A stretch of 64,000 bases of DNA from Amanita rubescens (lineage: Eukaryota; Basidiomycota; Agaricomycetes; Agaricales; Amanitaceae). Both the position numbers and the translations under genes were made by a program. Every line of letters begins with the position of its first letter. The stretch's first letter is position 1. Below the pieces are notes generated by a model. It saw nothing but the letters and a program-made list of their open reading frames with translations. It searched no databases and was not told where the DNA came from. Positions 1 to 11,218 of this stretch are shown here, one piece after another. The stretch is taken from assembly GCA_015039365.1 (NCBI GenBank), contig WION01000127.1, positions 62,001-126,000 on the forward strand, read 5' to 3'.

Positions 1-2635
1 TACCAGTCCGTGGGTTTACGGCTGGTTCTGGGACTTTGGAACGAGCTTCATTCTTTTGGTGAGTAGTTTTACTCACAGCCGGTTTCGTACTGACAACACG
101 AGATTCACGTCGTTTAGAATCATGAGGAAATGAGTAGTTTGGCTTAGCACGGAGCTGCGAAGGGGTGGCCGGTATTGAAAAGACTTGTGAAGGTTTTAGT
201 ACCAAGGAGGTTTCCTTGGAAAAAGGTACGTGTTTCAAGGAGCTTGCTATCTTCCTTGTACTAACGACCTTTCCGATTCGAAGGTTCGATTCGGACACAG
301 TCGCGGTTATTCGACCGGATGCGACCTTCAGGCTTTGACAAATGATATCGTCGTGAACAGAGGAGCATCGAGTTGTACGCTCCTGAGCATAAGCTGTGGC
401 TTTAGTATGCGGCTTTCCTTCCGTCATTTCAGAAGGAACCATCAAGAGTTTGGACTGCTTCCGAGCGGTCCTAGGATAAGGTGAGTATGATTTACTCAAC
501 CTTGTTGCCTTGCTGACAACGTTCCGGCTGTGTTGTCGTGGTACCACCTCAATAGGTGGCTTATCCTCGTCCGTAGGTTCATCCGAGGCTTCAGCTTGAC
601 CAGGGAGGACAGGTGAGGTGATGGGATTGGGAATCGGCAGCGCAAGGACTGCCACGTCATCAGGTGAGGAGTTTTCCTCACTTCCTCGTCATGTACTGAC
701 GCCACCATAGTCATGTTGTCTTGGTACCACCTCAATAGGTGGTAAGAGCTTGTCCAGCGATCGACGAGGAGGGCTACCACATGCAAGAGCTGATGAGATG
801 ACTTCCTCATCCTTTTTACTGTGTATAGCGTTGACAACATCTATTAGGTCACATTGTACCCGTACTACCTTAGCGGGTGGTGTAAGCTTGTCCGGAGATG
901 CGCAAATGGATGCAGCCGTGAACGGAGGGACTTCCGAGGCCGCAGGGGGTGGAGCCAGCAGTGCGGAGGCCGCAGAAGCACCAAGTGAGGAGTTTTCCTC
1001 ACTTTCTCGTCGTATGGTAACAACGGCGTCATTTCTTTTAGATACCACCTCACGAGTGGGTTGATGAAGGGTTGCGGGTGGTGATGGGCGAGTGACGAGT
1101 ACACGAATGGGCAGCATAGCATCTTCCGGGACTGGTGAGGGTACTTCCTCACATTTGATGTTCTGTATATTAACGATGGCATTACTGACGTGCCGTTTCT
1201 CCCCCATTTTACCAGAGAATAAAGAAATATAGCCGGGCGCGCTCACGAGTCCAAGAGCATTAGACGAGCACGCGGGTATGTGCTTATTTGAGATTTCGGG
1301 AAGTAAGGGTGAGCTCCCCTCTACTTCTATAATTTGTTCGAGTTGAACTACCTCTCGTGCAGCAGGTGGTGCCTTTGGACGAGCTTTGTCCGTTAAGTGA
1401 GTAATTTTACTCACTCTTGGCTTCAAGCTAACAACACGAGGTTCGCGTCGCTTAGAAAGCCACGAGGGTGCAAGAACCAGCTCGTCATTAGCCTGGACAG
1501 AAGGATTGGCCCGTATAGAGGAGATGGGCAAAGATTTGGACAGCGAGGGGGCTGTCTCGGCCAAGGGTGCGTAAACTGTTGTGTTCATTTGTTCCTTCGT
1601 GCTAACTTGAACTTTTTCATTTCCAATTCGAACCTTCGATTTGGATGAGGCACGAGGGTTAGGAATGCTCGGAGGCGTAGCAACAGCAACAACTCGACTC
1701 GGAGACTTAAGCGAGTTTCCGACAACCTCAGCACTTTTGTCCGGAAGTTTCTGGACAAGTACGGAAGGCTTCCGTACTGGAGGTTGTCGATCCTTTTCAC
1801 GTGGAACGGACTTCGACGGCGTATGAGAGATGGATGATACCATCTTCTTTGATGATTCCGAAGGAAACTTTCTTCGTGAATCTAAGCCACGAGCTATTGC
1901 TGGCTCGTTGGACTTTCTCGGTGAACTCCTCTGGAGCTCACGAGATGTGAGAGTGGAGTCCGGCTTCAACGAGCTCGGACGCTCTTGAGCACGAGTCACT
2001 TGAACTCGTCTCGGGGTGTTTCGAGACTCAAGGGTCGAGTCTCTTGTTCCACTAATGTTGTTAAGTACTCGCAAGGAATCTTCCCTGCGAGTTGCTAGTT
2101 GTGTTTCACTCACGGACTTACAGAGTTCCAGCCGTTCGGACTTATGCTGACTCCGGGAAGTTGGAGTCTGGCTGAGGCGACGCGTTTTGATAACGGGTGT
2201 CACCGTGCTTTCCCCAGGTGACTTAGAGGTTCTCAGAACCTCCCGTTTCACTCGAGGAGCATGGGTGGCCTTAAACCGTGTAGCGTTGCATGAAACTGAC
2301 TGAGTGCTTGAGTTGTGGGACGAGCCGAACGTATGCTCGTCCGTGTGAGTTATTAACTCAGAGGTACTGACGCTCGTTGCGCGTCGTGATGAGCGTGAGG
2401 CAGTGGGAGCCTCGGTCTTCACTTTCGTCGAAGGTTTTTCGACGTGTTGAGTTGAGTTGATGCCCGGGATGGACTTCCCGGGTGTCCGTGTATGTTCGTA
2501 TGCTGAGCCTATCAATTGGCTCAGCCTGAATCCAACGGACAGTCTCGCTAAGAGCGGATTTGGGTATGGCAGGTGTCTGGAGCCACGAAGTGCTCCAGGT
2601 GAGTTGAGCTTCATGTCACGGAGCTCCTTGGGCAT
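1..2635 (-). pseudogene. Ser/Pro/Arg-rich repeat protein, 3' end outside window, one in-frame TGA
   Basis: The frame opens at ATG 2633-2635 and runs 648 codons to a TGA at 689-691. The same frame then stays open to base 1, so the gene probably leaves the window. I do not recognise the product. It is hydrophilic, rich in Ser, Pro, Thr, Arg and Lys, with no visible membrane segment or catalytic motif, and looks disordered. Its last third is built from degenerate units of about 35 residues with a PP-x2-VV-x-R core followed by a KK/EENSS-type acidic stretch. The TGA lies where a sister unit has CGA (about 1013 on the same strand), so it looks like a C-to-T nonsense mutation. The DNA is packed with short inverted repeats (see findings). 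Stops precede the chosen ATG in frame. It could be a host gene or, given the shared inverted-repeat signature, part of a gag-bearing element. Confidence 0.5.
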
Positions 2636-3080
2636 TGGCTATGCCCGGGATTCGTGTTTGGGTGTTGGTAGACTCTTCTAGGACTTGTAGATTGACCAGT
2701 GTACTCGTCTTCGAGAATACCAATGATTTTCAACTCCAAAATGAAAGTTGACAATGGCACGGCTGCACAACAACAGTGGTTGTGCAAAAAAGTGTAAAGT
2801 GGATAGGTTGATAGAGGTTGATAGCTTGTATATACTCGAACGCACAGTGCACAGGACCAAATGTATTGGGTGAGCCGTGCTAGTGTGTGCGTATGACGAA
2901 GTAATAGTGGGCTCCTTATGTAATGTGTCAATGCGTGAATATAAAGTCACGTGTGACTTGATCTATATACAATATATCTATGGGAGTTGTTCCACAACTC
3001 CCCAGTCTTCAGGCTTGGAGATCCTCTGGATCTCCATATCCATGAATATCCATCTGGGTTCCAGGATGCTCTTGTAGCTT
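2636..3080. other. Upstream zone with strong perfect hairpins
   Basis: This stretch upstream of the minus-strand frame has no convincing gene. It continues the inverted-repeat signature: 9-bp perfect stems with 3-nt loops lie at 2982-3002 (GGGAGTTGT/ACAACTCCC) and 3016-3036 (TGGAGATCC/GGATCTCCA), and GTCACGTGTGAC lies near 2946. TATA-like runs (about 2963-2978) could serve a minus-strand promoter, but that is only inference. Confidence 0.4.
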
Positions 3081-3156
3081 CCTTACACTCCCATACAACA
3101 ATTTAAAACTACAAAACTTCATAAATATCAATATGTTCCTAACCCTCACCCTCTCA

Positions 3157-3480
3157 CACCCTCTCACACCCAGCTGCACTCCATAAAACCATTTTTGATG
3201 ATGCCAGGAGACTGCCAAACATTGCCAAAGAGATTGCCAAAGAGATCACCAAAGAGAGAAAGAATGAAGCCCAGTGTTGCTGACCCTCACCCACTGCTCA
3301 GCTTGTCCCGTTAGACCCCACTCCACCCCCTCACATCATCTCACATCCAGTTGCACTCCAGATAACCACATTAAACCATTTTTAATGATGCCAGGAGACT
3401 GCCAAACATTGCCAAAGAGATTGCCAAAGAGATCACCAAAGAGAGAATGAAGCCCAGTGTTGCTGACCCTCACCCTCCCA
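3157..3480. repeat. Tandem duplication, period about 187 bp
   Basis: Two adjacent copies share the run from the CCATTTTTGATGATGCC-like start through TGCCAAAGAGATCACC to TTGCTGACCCTCACC. Equivalent bases are at 3204 and 3391. Within each copy, GCCAAAGAGAT is itself repeated. No ORF is supported here or in 3481-3613, where I see nothing else. Confidence 0.75.
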
Positions 3481-3613
3481 CTATTCAACTATGTTCCATT
3501 GGATGTACTAGAGCATACCTAGATTAGTTAATTTCAGAATACCTTACCTGGAGTGTTGCAACAACAGATGTTTTCAAAATTCACATGTTATATATAACTT
3601 TAGACAAACTTTA

Positions 3614-4737
3614 CTCACCTGATCAGCCCATCAAAACATTCTAATTAGAGCTGGACATCACGCAAGTGTCCGGGCCTAGTTAGAGGCAGATATTGAGCTA
3701 ATGGGCTGCATTGGATATTGTGCTCAATATGTTAACCCTGTTTGAGGTTCTAAGTCCATTTTCCCACACCTAGGCTCTATTGCCATTTCTGGAAGGAGGG
3801 GGAGAGTGTTTGTACATATTATGACATGGGAATGCAATCACAAGTAGATAATTTCCTTATTTAGTAAGATATCCAGATTCCAAATAAGGTAACCAAGTTG
3901 GAATAAGTAATAGTGGCAGCAAGTGCAAGGCCAAATTCCCACGCTTGTTTTCAGGGTCGAACTTCCTAAAAAGGAAATGCTTATGTAATTTCAGGGTGAA
4001 TCAATTGTGTAGCCTTGGTCAGTGGCTTTCTAAATGTGGTTGTATGACAGTGTTTGGTGCTGATTTCATTGAGATATCCACTGATTGATTTTCAGGGTCA
4101 AACTTCCTAAAAAGGAAATGATGACATAATCTCAATTGTGTAGCCTTGGTCAGTGGCTTTCTAAATGTGGTTGTATGACAATATTTGGTGATGATTTCAT
4201 TGAGATATTCACCAATTGTTTTTCAGGGTCAAATTTCTAAAAAAGGAAATTGATAATGTAATGTGCACTTTAGGATCCAGTGGCGCATTTCCAAAAATGG
4301 AAATAGCGCACTTCGGACTTGCCATTTTGGGACATATCTGCTCACTGTTGGTCATGATGAGCAGAAAGAAATCACAATATCTCCCTTAATACTGAACGTT
4401 TTTGTGGCGCATTTTTTGGAACATATTCCTTATATGTATATGCACCTATCCACTATGTTAGAATGTAAAAAATGCGAGTGGTTTCTGTCAGAATGCAACA
4501 TGTCTTGTTCACTGTTGTCAACAGTGAGGAGCAACAAATGACAATATCTCCATCAATACTGGTTATTTCTGTGGCGCTTTTTTTGGGATGTCCCCATTAG
4601 GGATATAGGAAGGTAGTTGGCATGTTAGAATGCAAATTCTATGCACCAATCATGCCAAAATGAAATTGGTGCTCATTGTCTGCCATGATGAGCAGCCATA
4701 CCTCCACCAAAACAAGATCTTTCTGTGGCATCTTTTT
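3614..4737 (+). repeat. Left arm of a large inverted repeat
   Basis: The sequence from CTCACCTGATCAGCCC (3614) inward reappears in reverse complement at about 13668-14789, nearly identical by eye. A 92-codon open frame inside (4263-4541) has its mirror at 13862-14140 with only a two-residue difference; I do not regard it as a gene. The arms enclose a spacer of about 0.24 kb (4738-4846 plus 13540-13667) into which gypsy-1 inserted. This resembles a foldback DNA element or an inverted duplication. No transposase and no convincing target duplication were found. Confidence 0.8.
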
Positions 4738-4846
4738 AGATCTTGATTTCCTATGATAACAGAGTGTCATTCAGGGTGTCTGGAAGCACAGTTCCCTGCT
4801 GATTAATGTGTAATTTTAAGTTTCATGATAAAAGTCTGAACATGAT

Positions 4847-5105
4847 TGTAACGGTCGAGATTTCATTTTCATTTCATTTCATTTTCTTTTCTTTTAGTTA
4901 CAAGAAGTTCCCACGCTTACCTAAGGATTCCGCGGAATGACAGCGTGGGAGTGACGAGTCCGAGTATATATACCTGAACACTGTTTATGTGTCCCTTAGT
5001 CTTATGATTGTTTCTGTCGTCCATAGACACAATCTTATTCTCATTTTCTATCCACGTTTCTAGTCTTGAGTGTCCTAGTGGTTGTGTCAGGATCACCTCC
5101 TAACA
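4847..5105 (+). repeat. 5' LTR of gypsy-1
   Basis: The 259-bp repeat begins TGTAACGGTC and ends CTCCTAACA. U3 carries CATTTCATTT pyrimidine-rich repeats and a TATA box. R is inferred to start near 4998. Confidence 0.95.
4965..4998 (+). promoter_or_regulatory. LTR promoter: TATA box and inferred start site
   Basis: TATATATA lies at 4965-4972, and the inferred transcript start A is at 4998, 33 nt downstream. The start is inferred because AGTCTTATGATT (4998-5009) is the exact complement of the primer-binding site. Gypsy-2 and gypsy-3 have the same 33-nt spacing. Confidence 0.65.
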
Positions 5106-5106
5106 A

Positions 5107-5118
5107 AATCATAAGACT
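5107..5118 (+). other. Self-priming primer-binding site of gypsy-1
   Basis: AATCATAAGACT lies one base inside the 5' LTR and is the exact reverse complement of 4998-5009, the inferred 5' end of the element RNA. In the Tf1/sushi group of Ty3/gypsy elements the RNA 5' end folds onto the PBS to prime reverse transcription instead of a tRNA. This geometry fits that mechanism. Confidence 0.7.
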
Positions 5119-5447
5119 CTTAACACTACCACACTCGTCTGTCCGTCGTCGCCCACAACGGACATACAAACTATTCGACGGTTACTGCGCTTGATAGCAC
5201 TAGTAGCCCACTTCAGATACACTTACCTCCTCATGCTGCACATCGCGCGTATCCACTACTGCTTGATAAACCCGGACTCGAGGGTTAACGAGATAGAACA
5301 GGGACTGCTCTAAACTCAGAGTTGCAGACTTTGTAAAACTACGATTCGATCGAGTTTGGGTGTACCTATTTGATCCATAGGAGAAAACGAACTAGAACCA
5401 AACGAACAGTATAAAGAACTCCCTTTGTCCCTGTGAAGATAAGAAGA

Positions 5448-6806
5448 ATGCCATATATGCCAACGGAAGCGTTGATAGGAGCATGTGTAGGATTATTGGC
5501 CGCATTGATAGGGTCGTTGGCACCAGCTGCAGTACGAGCACTATGGTTGGCAGCAGCCCCAGTAGACCAACGAAATGCGGGACATGGTGTAGCCCGAGCG
5601 ATAGGAGAAATAAGAGAAGCGTTCAGAGAACCTCCCAGACCCCCCAGACCACAGATGAAAATCGATCCGCCGGAAGCGTACGAAGGCAAACCCAAAAAAA
5701 TAGCGCATTGGCTGAGATTGATGAGAGCGTATTTCTCGTTGACGGAAGTGCTTAACTGTGGCCAGATGATCGCAATAGCCCTCCAACGGATAAAAGGAGG
5801 AACGGCGAATAGAGCAGAGAATTGGGCGGGAGTTAAACTACAAGAATTCATGGAGTTTATAGACGAAATAACGAACACGCCGAGAGCGAAGGACTACACA
5901 TGGGAGCAGCTAAGAACGGGAGTAGCACCGAGAGATGAGGTAGTGGGAGTGGTATCACCGGCAGGAGAAATGGTGGTAGCCCCGAGAGTGGCGGAACTAG
6001 GAATCGCACCGCCATTCACCCACCAACCACCATTTGATGATTGGAACGACTTCGAAACGAAAGCATTAGCGTTCTTCATGACCACAGAAACGAGAGACGA
6101 GGCGATTAGACATCTGAGGGAGTTGAAGCAAGGAAAGAGACCAGTGGAGGATTACATCATCGACTTCAAGAGCTGGGCGCAACTAACAAATTTCAATGAA
6201 ATCGCGCTAATCGCCCAGTTCAAAGGAGGGTTGAATCTGCCACTAGGAATGAAGATAGTAGAAAACAGAGCGCCCAGTGATGGAGCGACGGTGGGAGATT
6301 TACAATTGTGGTACGACCGAGCAACGGTATTGGACAAGGCGTGGAGAGACAGACAGAAATTATACGGAACGATGACCCGACCCATATTCAGACCCAGGTT
6401 CGTCCAAAATCCCACGTCAATGCCACAGGAGATGAAACCGACTGCGGTGGCCACAGGGGCAACAGTTTCAACCACAATTCCTTCAGGATCAGGATCCGAT
6501 CTGAATGCCATGCAAATAGATCGCCGAAGGGGACCAGTCAAGTGTTACAACTGCAACCGGTTTGGACACATATCGAGGGAATGTAAAGAACCAAGGAGAG
6601 AAAGAAGGGAAGTAAGGGAGTGGACAATGAATGCACCCAAGTGTGAGAACTGTGGAAAATTAGGGCACATGACGGAAGCGTGTTGGGGACTGAAGAGAGA
6701 AGTGAAAGAAATAAGAGAAGTAACGTGGAAGGAAAGGATCGAGGGGGCAACGGAAGAAGAAAAGGTGGAGATAGCGACATTGATGGGTTTTCAGAATGGT
6801 CAGTAG
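5448..6806 (+). CDS. gag: Gag polyprotein of gypsy-1
   Basis: This is a capsid/nucleocapsid protein of 452 residues from ATG 5448 (MPYMPTEAL). A TAA upstream in frame excludes a longer ATG start. Residues 5-38 are strongly hydrophobic and Ala/Leu-rich, unusual for Gag and possibly membrane-seeking. Around residues 195-300 the retrotransposon gag core is recognisable ([25 protein letters not shown]). Two CCHC zinc knuckles follow near residues 366 ([14 protein letters not shown]) and 399 ([14 protein letters not shown]) for RNA packaging. The 3' end overlaps pol, with a -1 slippery heptamer 12 nt before the stop codon. The frame is intact. Confidence 0.93.
   Translation: MPYMPTEALIGACVGLLAALIGSLAPAAVRALWLAAAPVDQRNAGHGVARAIGEIREAFREPPRPPRPQMKIDPPEAYEGKPKKIAHWLRLMRAYFSLTEVLNCGQMIAIALQRIKGGTANRAENWAGVKLQEFMEFIDEITNTPRAKDYTWEQLRTGVAPRDEVVGVVSPAGEMVVAPRVAELGIAPPFTHQPPFDDWNDFETKALAFFMTTETRDEAIRHLRELKQGKRPVEDYIIDFKSWAQLTNFNEIALIAQFKGGLNLPLGMKIVENRAPSDGATVGDLQLWYDRATVLDKAWRDRQKLYGTMTRPIFRPRFVQNPTSMPQEMKPTAVATGATVSTTIPSGSGSDLNAMQIDRRRGPVKCYNCNRFGHISRECKEPRRERREVREWTMNAPKCENCGKLGHMTEACWGLKREVKEIREVTWKERIEGATEEEKVEIATLMGFQNGQ
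6785..6791 (+). promoter_or_regulatory. Candidate -1 ribosomal frameshift site G GGU UUU
   Basis: GGGTTTT sits in the gag frame exactly as X XXY YYZ (ATG GGT TTT). Slippage by -1 leads into the pol frame, which is open from here. The gag stop follows at 6804-6806. A downstream stimulatory structure was not assessed. Confidence 0.65.
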
Positions 6807-8820
6807 ACGTATCTCCAACGATACTGGCCGAAGAATGTTATGTTACGACCCCTGATGTACAATACAAGGATTCTAAACTGAATATCGATTGCATTATGTA
6901 CAAACTCAGAGGGTTAGAACATAAATGGAGGAACAAAAAGATAACGACAAAAAAAGACAAATTAGAAACATGGAAAGGACTGTGGATGGTGAGAAGGGTG
7001 TGGGAACAACCAGAAGAAATAGCGGTGCAAAGTCTAAGACAATGGGTACATAAAACGAGAGAAAGGGAAGCGACAGCAGAAATGGTGAATGCATTGAATG
7101 GAATGACGGAAAAAAATGCATTGTGGCATTTGCAAAATTTAAAGACAAAAGAATGTTACGTGCGAGGGAGAGGAAAAAACCAAGTAACGGTCAGCAGCGT
7201 AATCACCACGCTCAATACCTTTCAGAGACATAAGGTAGAAGTGCTCATCGACTCGGGGTGCATGGGCTCTTGCATTAACAAAAGATTTGTACAACAACAT
7301 AATCTTAACACATGCTGCCTAGACCGACCCATCCCCGTCTACAACGCCGACGGCATGCCAAACTTAGGAGGAGCGTTAAAGGAGATGGTACAATTGAAGC
7401 TGCAAGTAGGAACTCACTACGAAGTGTTCGAATTCGGTGTATCTGCGCTCGGAAAGCTTGACATATACTTAGGACACGATTGGTTAAAACATCATAATCT
7501 GATTGTGAACTGGAAGACGGGCTCACTCCTTATGAAAAATTGCCCAGGTACATGCCACGTAGAAGGAGAGGACGACGACGCTATAGACACTGAGGGCAAT
7601 GACGAGACTGGTGGAACACATGAGTGGGAGGAGGGAGATAGATTGTTAGCGGTAATGGAGGACGAAGGAACAAGTTGGGGAATAAGAGCTCACACAACCA
7701 CGGCGACTGAAATAGCGGTAGCAAATCAAATAAAACGCGATGTGAAAGATATTGTGCCCGCTCACTATTTAAGTCACCGAGAAGTGTTTGACAAGGAGAC
7801 GTTTGATGAACTGCCAAAACGAGGAAGATGGGATCACGCAATCGAGTTGGTACCTGGCGCCCAAGCGGTGGATTGCAAAATCTACCCACTAAATAAGGAG
7901 GAACAGGGACAATTGGATGTGTTCCTGAAAGATAACCTAGAAACAGGGCAGATAAGAACCAGCAAATCCCCAATGGCATCGCCGTTCTTCTTCATTAAAA
8001 AGAAGGATGGAAAGTTGAGGCCGGTACAAGATTACCGAAAGCTGAACGAGATGACAATAAAAAACAGATATCCATTACCACTGATATCTGAACTAGTGGA
8101 TCAACTTAGTCATGCAAAGGTATTCTCGAAGATGGACATCCGGTGGGGGTACAATAACATACGGATAAAGGAAGGAGACGAGTGGAAGGCAGCGTTCAGA
8201 ACGAATAGAGGGTTGTTTGAGCCGTTAGTAATGTTCTTTGGACTCACAAATTCACCGGCAACCTTTCAAACCATGATGAATGACATATTTAGAGAGGAAA
8301 TAGCGGAAGGATGGGTGGTGATATACATGGATGACATATTGGTGTATTCTAAGGATGAAGAGACACATAAACTACATGTGAATCGAATCTTGGAAAAACT
8401 AAAGCAGTACAAATTGTCGTTGAAAGCGGAGAAATGTTGGTTTGATCAAAAGACGATTGAATTCCTAGGATTAATAATATCGCACAACTCTATACGCATG
8501 GATAAAGCCAAAGTACGAGCGATATTGGATTGGCCCAGGCCTACAAATAAACGAGAACTACAACAATTCTTAGGATTCGTGAACTTTTATCGGCGATTCA
8601 TACGAGGGTTTGTGAAGATAGCCAAATCTCTCACACGACTGACGGGGAAAGAAGGATGGATGTGGACGGTACTACAGGAGGAAGCGTTTATAGGGTTGAA
8701 GATGAGAGTAGGGGAGGAAGTGGTACTAGCGATACCATCAGACAAAGGAAAATATCGAGTAGAAACGGACGCATCGGACTTTGCCATGGGAGCGGTATTA
8801 TCTCAACAACAAGAAGATGG
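6788..8820 (+). pseudogene. pol: Pol of gypsy-1, first part: protease, RT, start of RNase H
   Basis: Expected to be made as a Gag-Pol fusion by -1 frameshift. In order: a spacer, an aspartic protease with DSG (VEVLIDSGCMGSC, about 7230), and reverse transcriptase with KLRPVQDYRKLN, FSKMDIRWGYNN and the catalytic YMDD (about 8324). The acidic start of RNase H follows (ETDASDFAMGAVLSQQ, about 8763). Reading stops making sense at 8821, where a DNA element interrupts the codon series. Joining the two flanks over the 9-bp duplication restores the frame in RNase H, so the interruption is secondary. No other stop is seen in this part. Confidence 0.92.
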
Positions 8821-11209
8821 AGGTCATTACACTCCCCCCCCCTTACCCATAGGAATCCTATAGGAATTGTCGGATTCCTATAGGATTCCTATAGGATTCT
8901 GATACATATGGTTGTCAGCCATTTTGGCTGAGAAATCCTACTTCATTCCAATGAGAGTCCTATTGGAGTTATTGGACTTTAATAGGAGTGAATAGGACTC
9001 ATCCTATGGGAGTTTAATAAGAGTTTAATCAGACTATGCATAAATACAGTAGAAAGACATGTAGTATTGCTATTTTGAGCTTGTTTGTATATATTTACAT
9101 ATATTTGAAAGTGGTAGGTGCTGTGGGCTCCACTTCTGATGTTTAAATACCTCTAGAAACAGTGCTGAAAGCACCAAAACCCTCTTAAAAAATCTAAAAA
9201 AATGTTGAAAAATACCCAAAAATTATGTAGTGCTAATATTTGTATTTGTTTATATTTGTTTATATGTTTGGTGGAAAATGGACAATATTCAGCTTCTTTC
9301 ACCACATTTGTTAGGATGTTTGAGAATGGACATGTGTGACAGGGGTGTGTGACATGTTTGTGACATGCCTCAAACAATCTGCAAAAAAATGCCTAAAAAA
9401 TTGTGGCATCTCAAATGTGCAGGAATGAACATGCCAAACAAGACTAAATTTCAAAAGTCTTAAAATATATGGAAAAATCAATGTGATTAGGCTGAGTCAT
9501 ACATATATCACAATGCTATGTGGAAGCCAGCATTAGCAGTGGCCACATTGCCATTGTCACATTTCCACTTGACACCTAAATTGTGAGAAAACTAGTACCT
9601 CTGGTAACACTGCTGGTATGTATATAGCCTATACTTGTGAACATGAGCCTCAGGTGCACTTTGAGATACATAGTTATTCCAAGGTTAAATGTAATGAGGC
9701 TGAGTCTTATGTGACCCAAGCCCTGCAAGATGTTTTAACACAACTTTAACACCACTGCAGTGGCAAGCACCACATGTCAAGGTGGACCATGCTGTGAGAA
9801 GCAAAGGAAACATGTGATGGCTCTGATCCTAGTCACATAATCCTGGTTGTCCTTGAGTTGGATTTGCCACTTGGTGGCCCATAGTCTCCAAATTAGTTGT
9901 TTCTCTCATTTAACTGGGCATGTTTACTAAATTGTAGACAATTGTTGAGAGGTGGAAGTTGACAATTACCATGTCAGCCACCATTAAAGAGTCACTGATC
10001 TGTTTATGGTATGGACTCCCAAATTATGCACACCTGATTGGTTGGACAGGCCCACTTATCTTTCTACTTACTCATTTTACTATATGTATGGTTGACTAAT
10101 TCAGTGTGTCATTGTTCTCTTGATTATGGAGTTCAATACATATGTTTTTAGTGTGGATGTTTAGTAGGCTGGTTGTCATTATGCTGCTAACAACTACTCA
10201 CCACCATGTGATCACCAGATAACCAACATAACCAACAACTCGTCTCTGCTCCCAGTTCTGAGTCCTCCCCTAGTTGAAACTTGACTTCAATACATACATA
10301 GTAGCCACAAATCCTCATAACCACAACCTTCTCACATTTGTTCATGACCTCTGACAACTCTCTGCAATGTCATAGGTGATTGATGGCCACTGTTGCCAGC
10401 AACAACAGTGGCCACATTGTGGAAATTGATCATGACACAACCACTGGATCTGATTCATACTAAGTGGCAATCTCTACACTGCAACTGCACATGGAGCCCA
10501 CTTTTGGCATGCAGGTAGAGTTGATCATGTTGGCCTTGACCCATAGGTGACTACATCCACTACTGTTGACCTCTGAAGCAATTACTCACTGTTGAACAAG
10601 TCACTGCAAGTGATTGACTTCTGCTACCATTGAACCATCAGCAACCTCAACTTCCTACAACAGACCAAACTACACTGACTATCACATCACCAGAAATCCT
10701 TGACTGAATTGTGTTGCATTGTGGCTTTGCAAGTGGTCATGGCACATGGAATGGTGATGGTGACATAATTCTTGCATGTTGTTGATGAAATGAGTTTTGG
10801 CATTTTTAATTATTTTTACTTGTCAATTCTCTCAGACTTGTCTGAAAAAATGTATTTTGCAAATATCTCAAGTTTGGCTTTATTTGGTCCCCAAATCCCT
10901 ACATGCCCTAGATCACATGATTTTTCTGCATTTTTAAAGTATTTTTGAGATTTTATTGCAAGCATAAATAACACCAAACAATACCAAACAACCATCCACA
11001 GCCCCTCCAAACTCATACCTTCAAAAAATGCTGTCAAATGATGCCCATATTGTTTATTTTGTGCAAACAAACATAAACAAATGCAAATATCTACTTTGGG
11101 AACATTTTTAGCATTTTTCAAAATCTTATCAGATTGTTATCAGAATCCTATAGGAATCAGGGATTCCTATAGGACTCTTATCATACTGGGGGGGGAGTGT
11201 AAAGTACTG
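8821..11209. mobile_element. Non-autonomous DNA element with G/C-run termini (MULE-like)
   Basis: The element is flanked by a perfect 9-bp duplication AGAAGATGG (8812-8820, 11210-11218). Its ends are AGGTCATTACACTCCCC on the left and, reading inward from the right, CAGTACTTTACACTCCCC, each followed by a C run and then by ATAGGAATCC/GGATTCCTAT short palindromes. The 2.4 kb interior is AT-rich and holds no ORF with a transposase motif. A 9-bp TSD fits Mutator-like elements, but the superfamily is inferred. A second member lies at 34760-37239. Confidence 0.8.
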
Positions 11210-11218
11210 AGAAGATGG

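Noticed and set aside
689..691. In-frame TGA considered as programmed readthrough
   Set aside because: A sister repeat in the same protein has CGA at this place, and many other dead genes here show CGA-to-TGA, so mutation is simpler.
496..840. Minus-strand frame of 114 codons and a similar one at 865-1182
   Set aside because: They are out-of-frame shadows of the repeat-built Ser/Pro-rich frame. Their likeness to each other comes from the underlying DNA repeats.
4263..4541. 92-codon frame present in both inverted-repeat arms
   Set aside because: Its duplication only reflects the arm duplication. No start context, domain or codon bias supports it.
5106..5125. tRNA-type primer-binding site after the gypsy-1 LTR
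   Set aside because: The sequence does not end in the TGG expected for tRNA CCA pairing, and it matches the LTR start motif perfectly.
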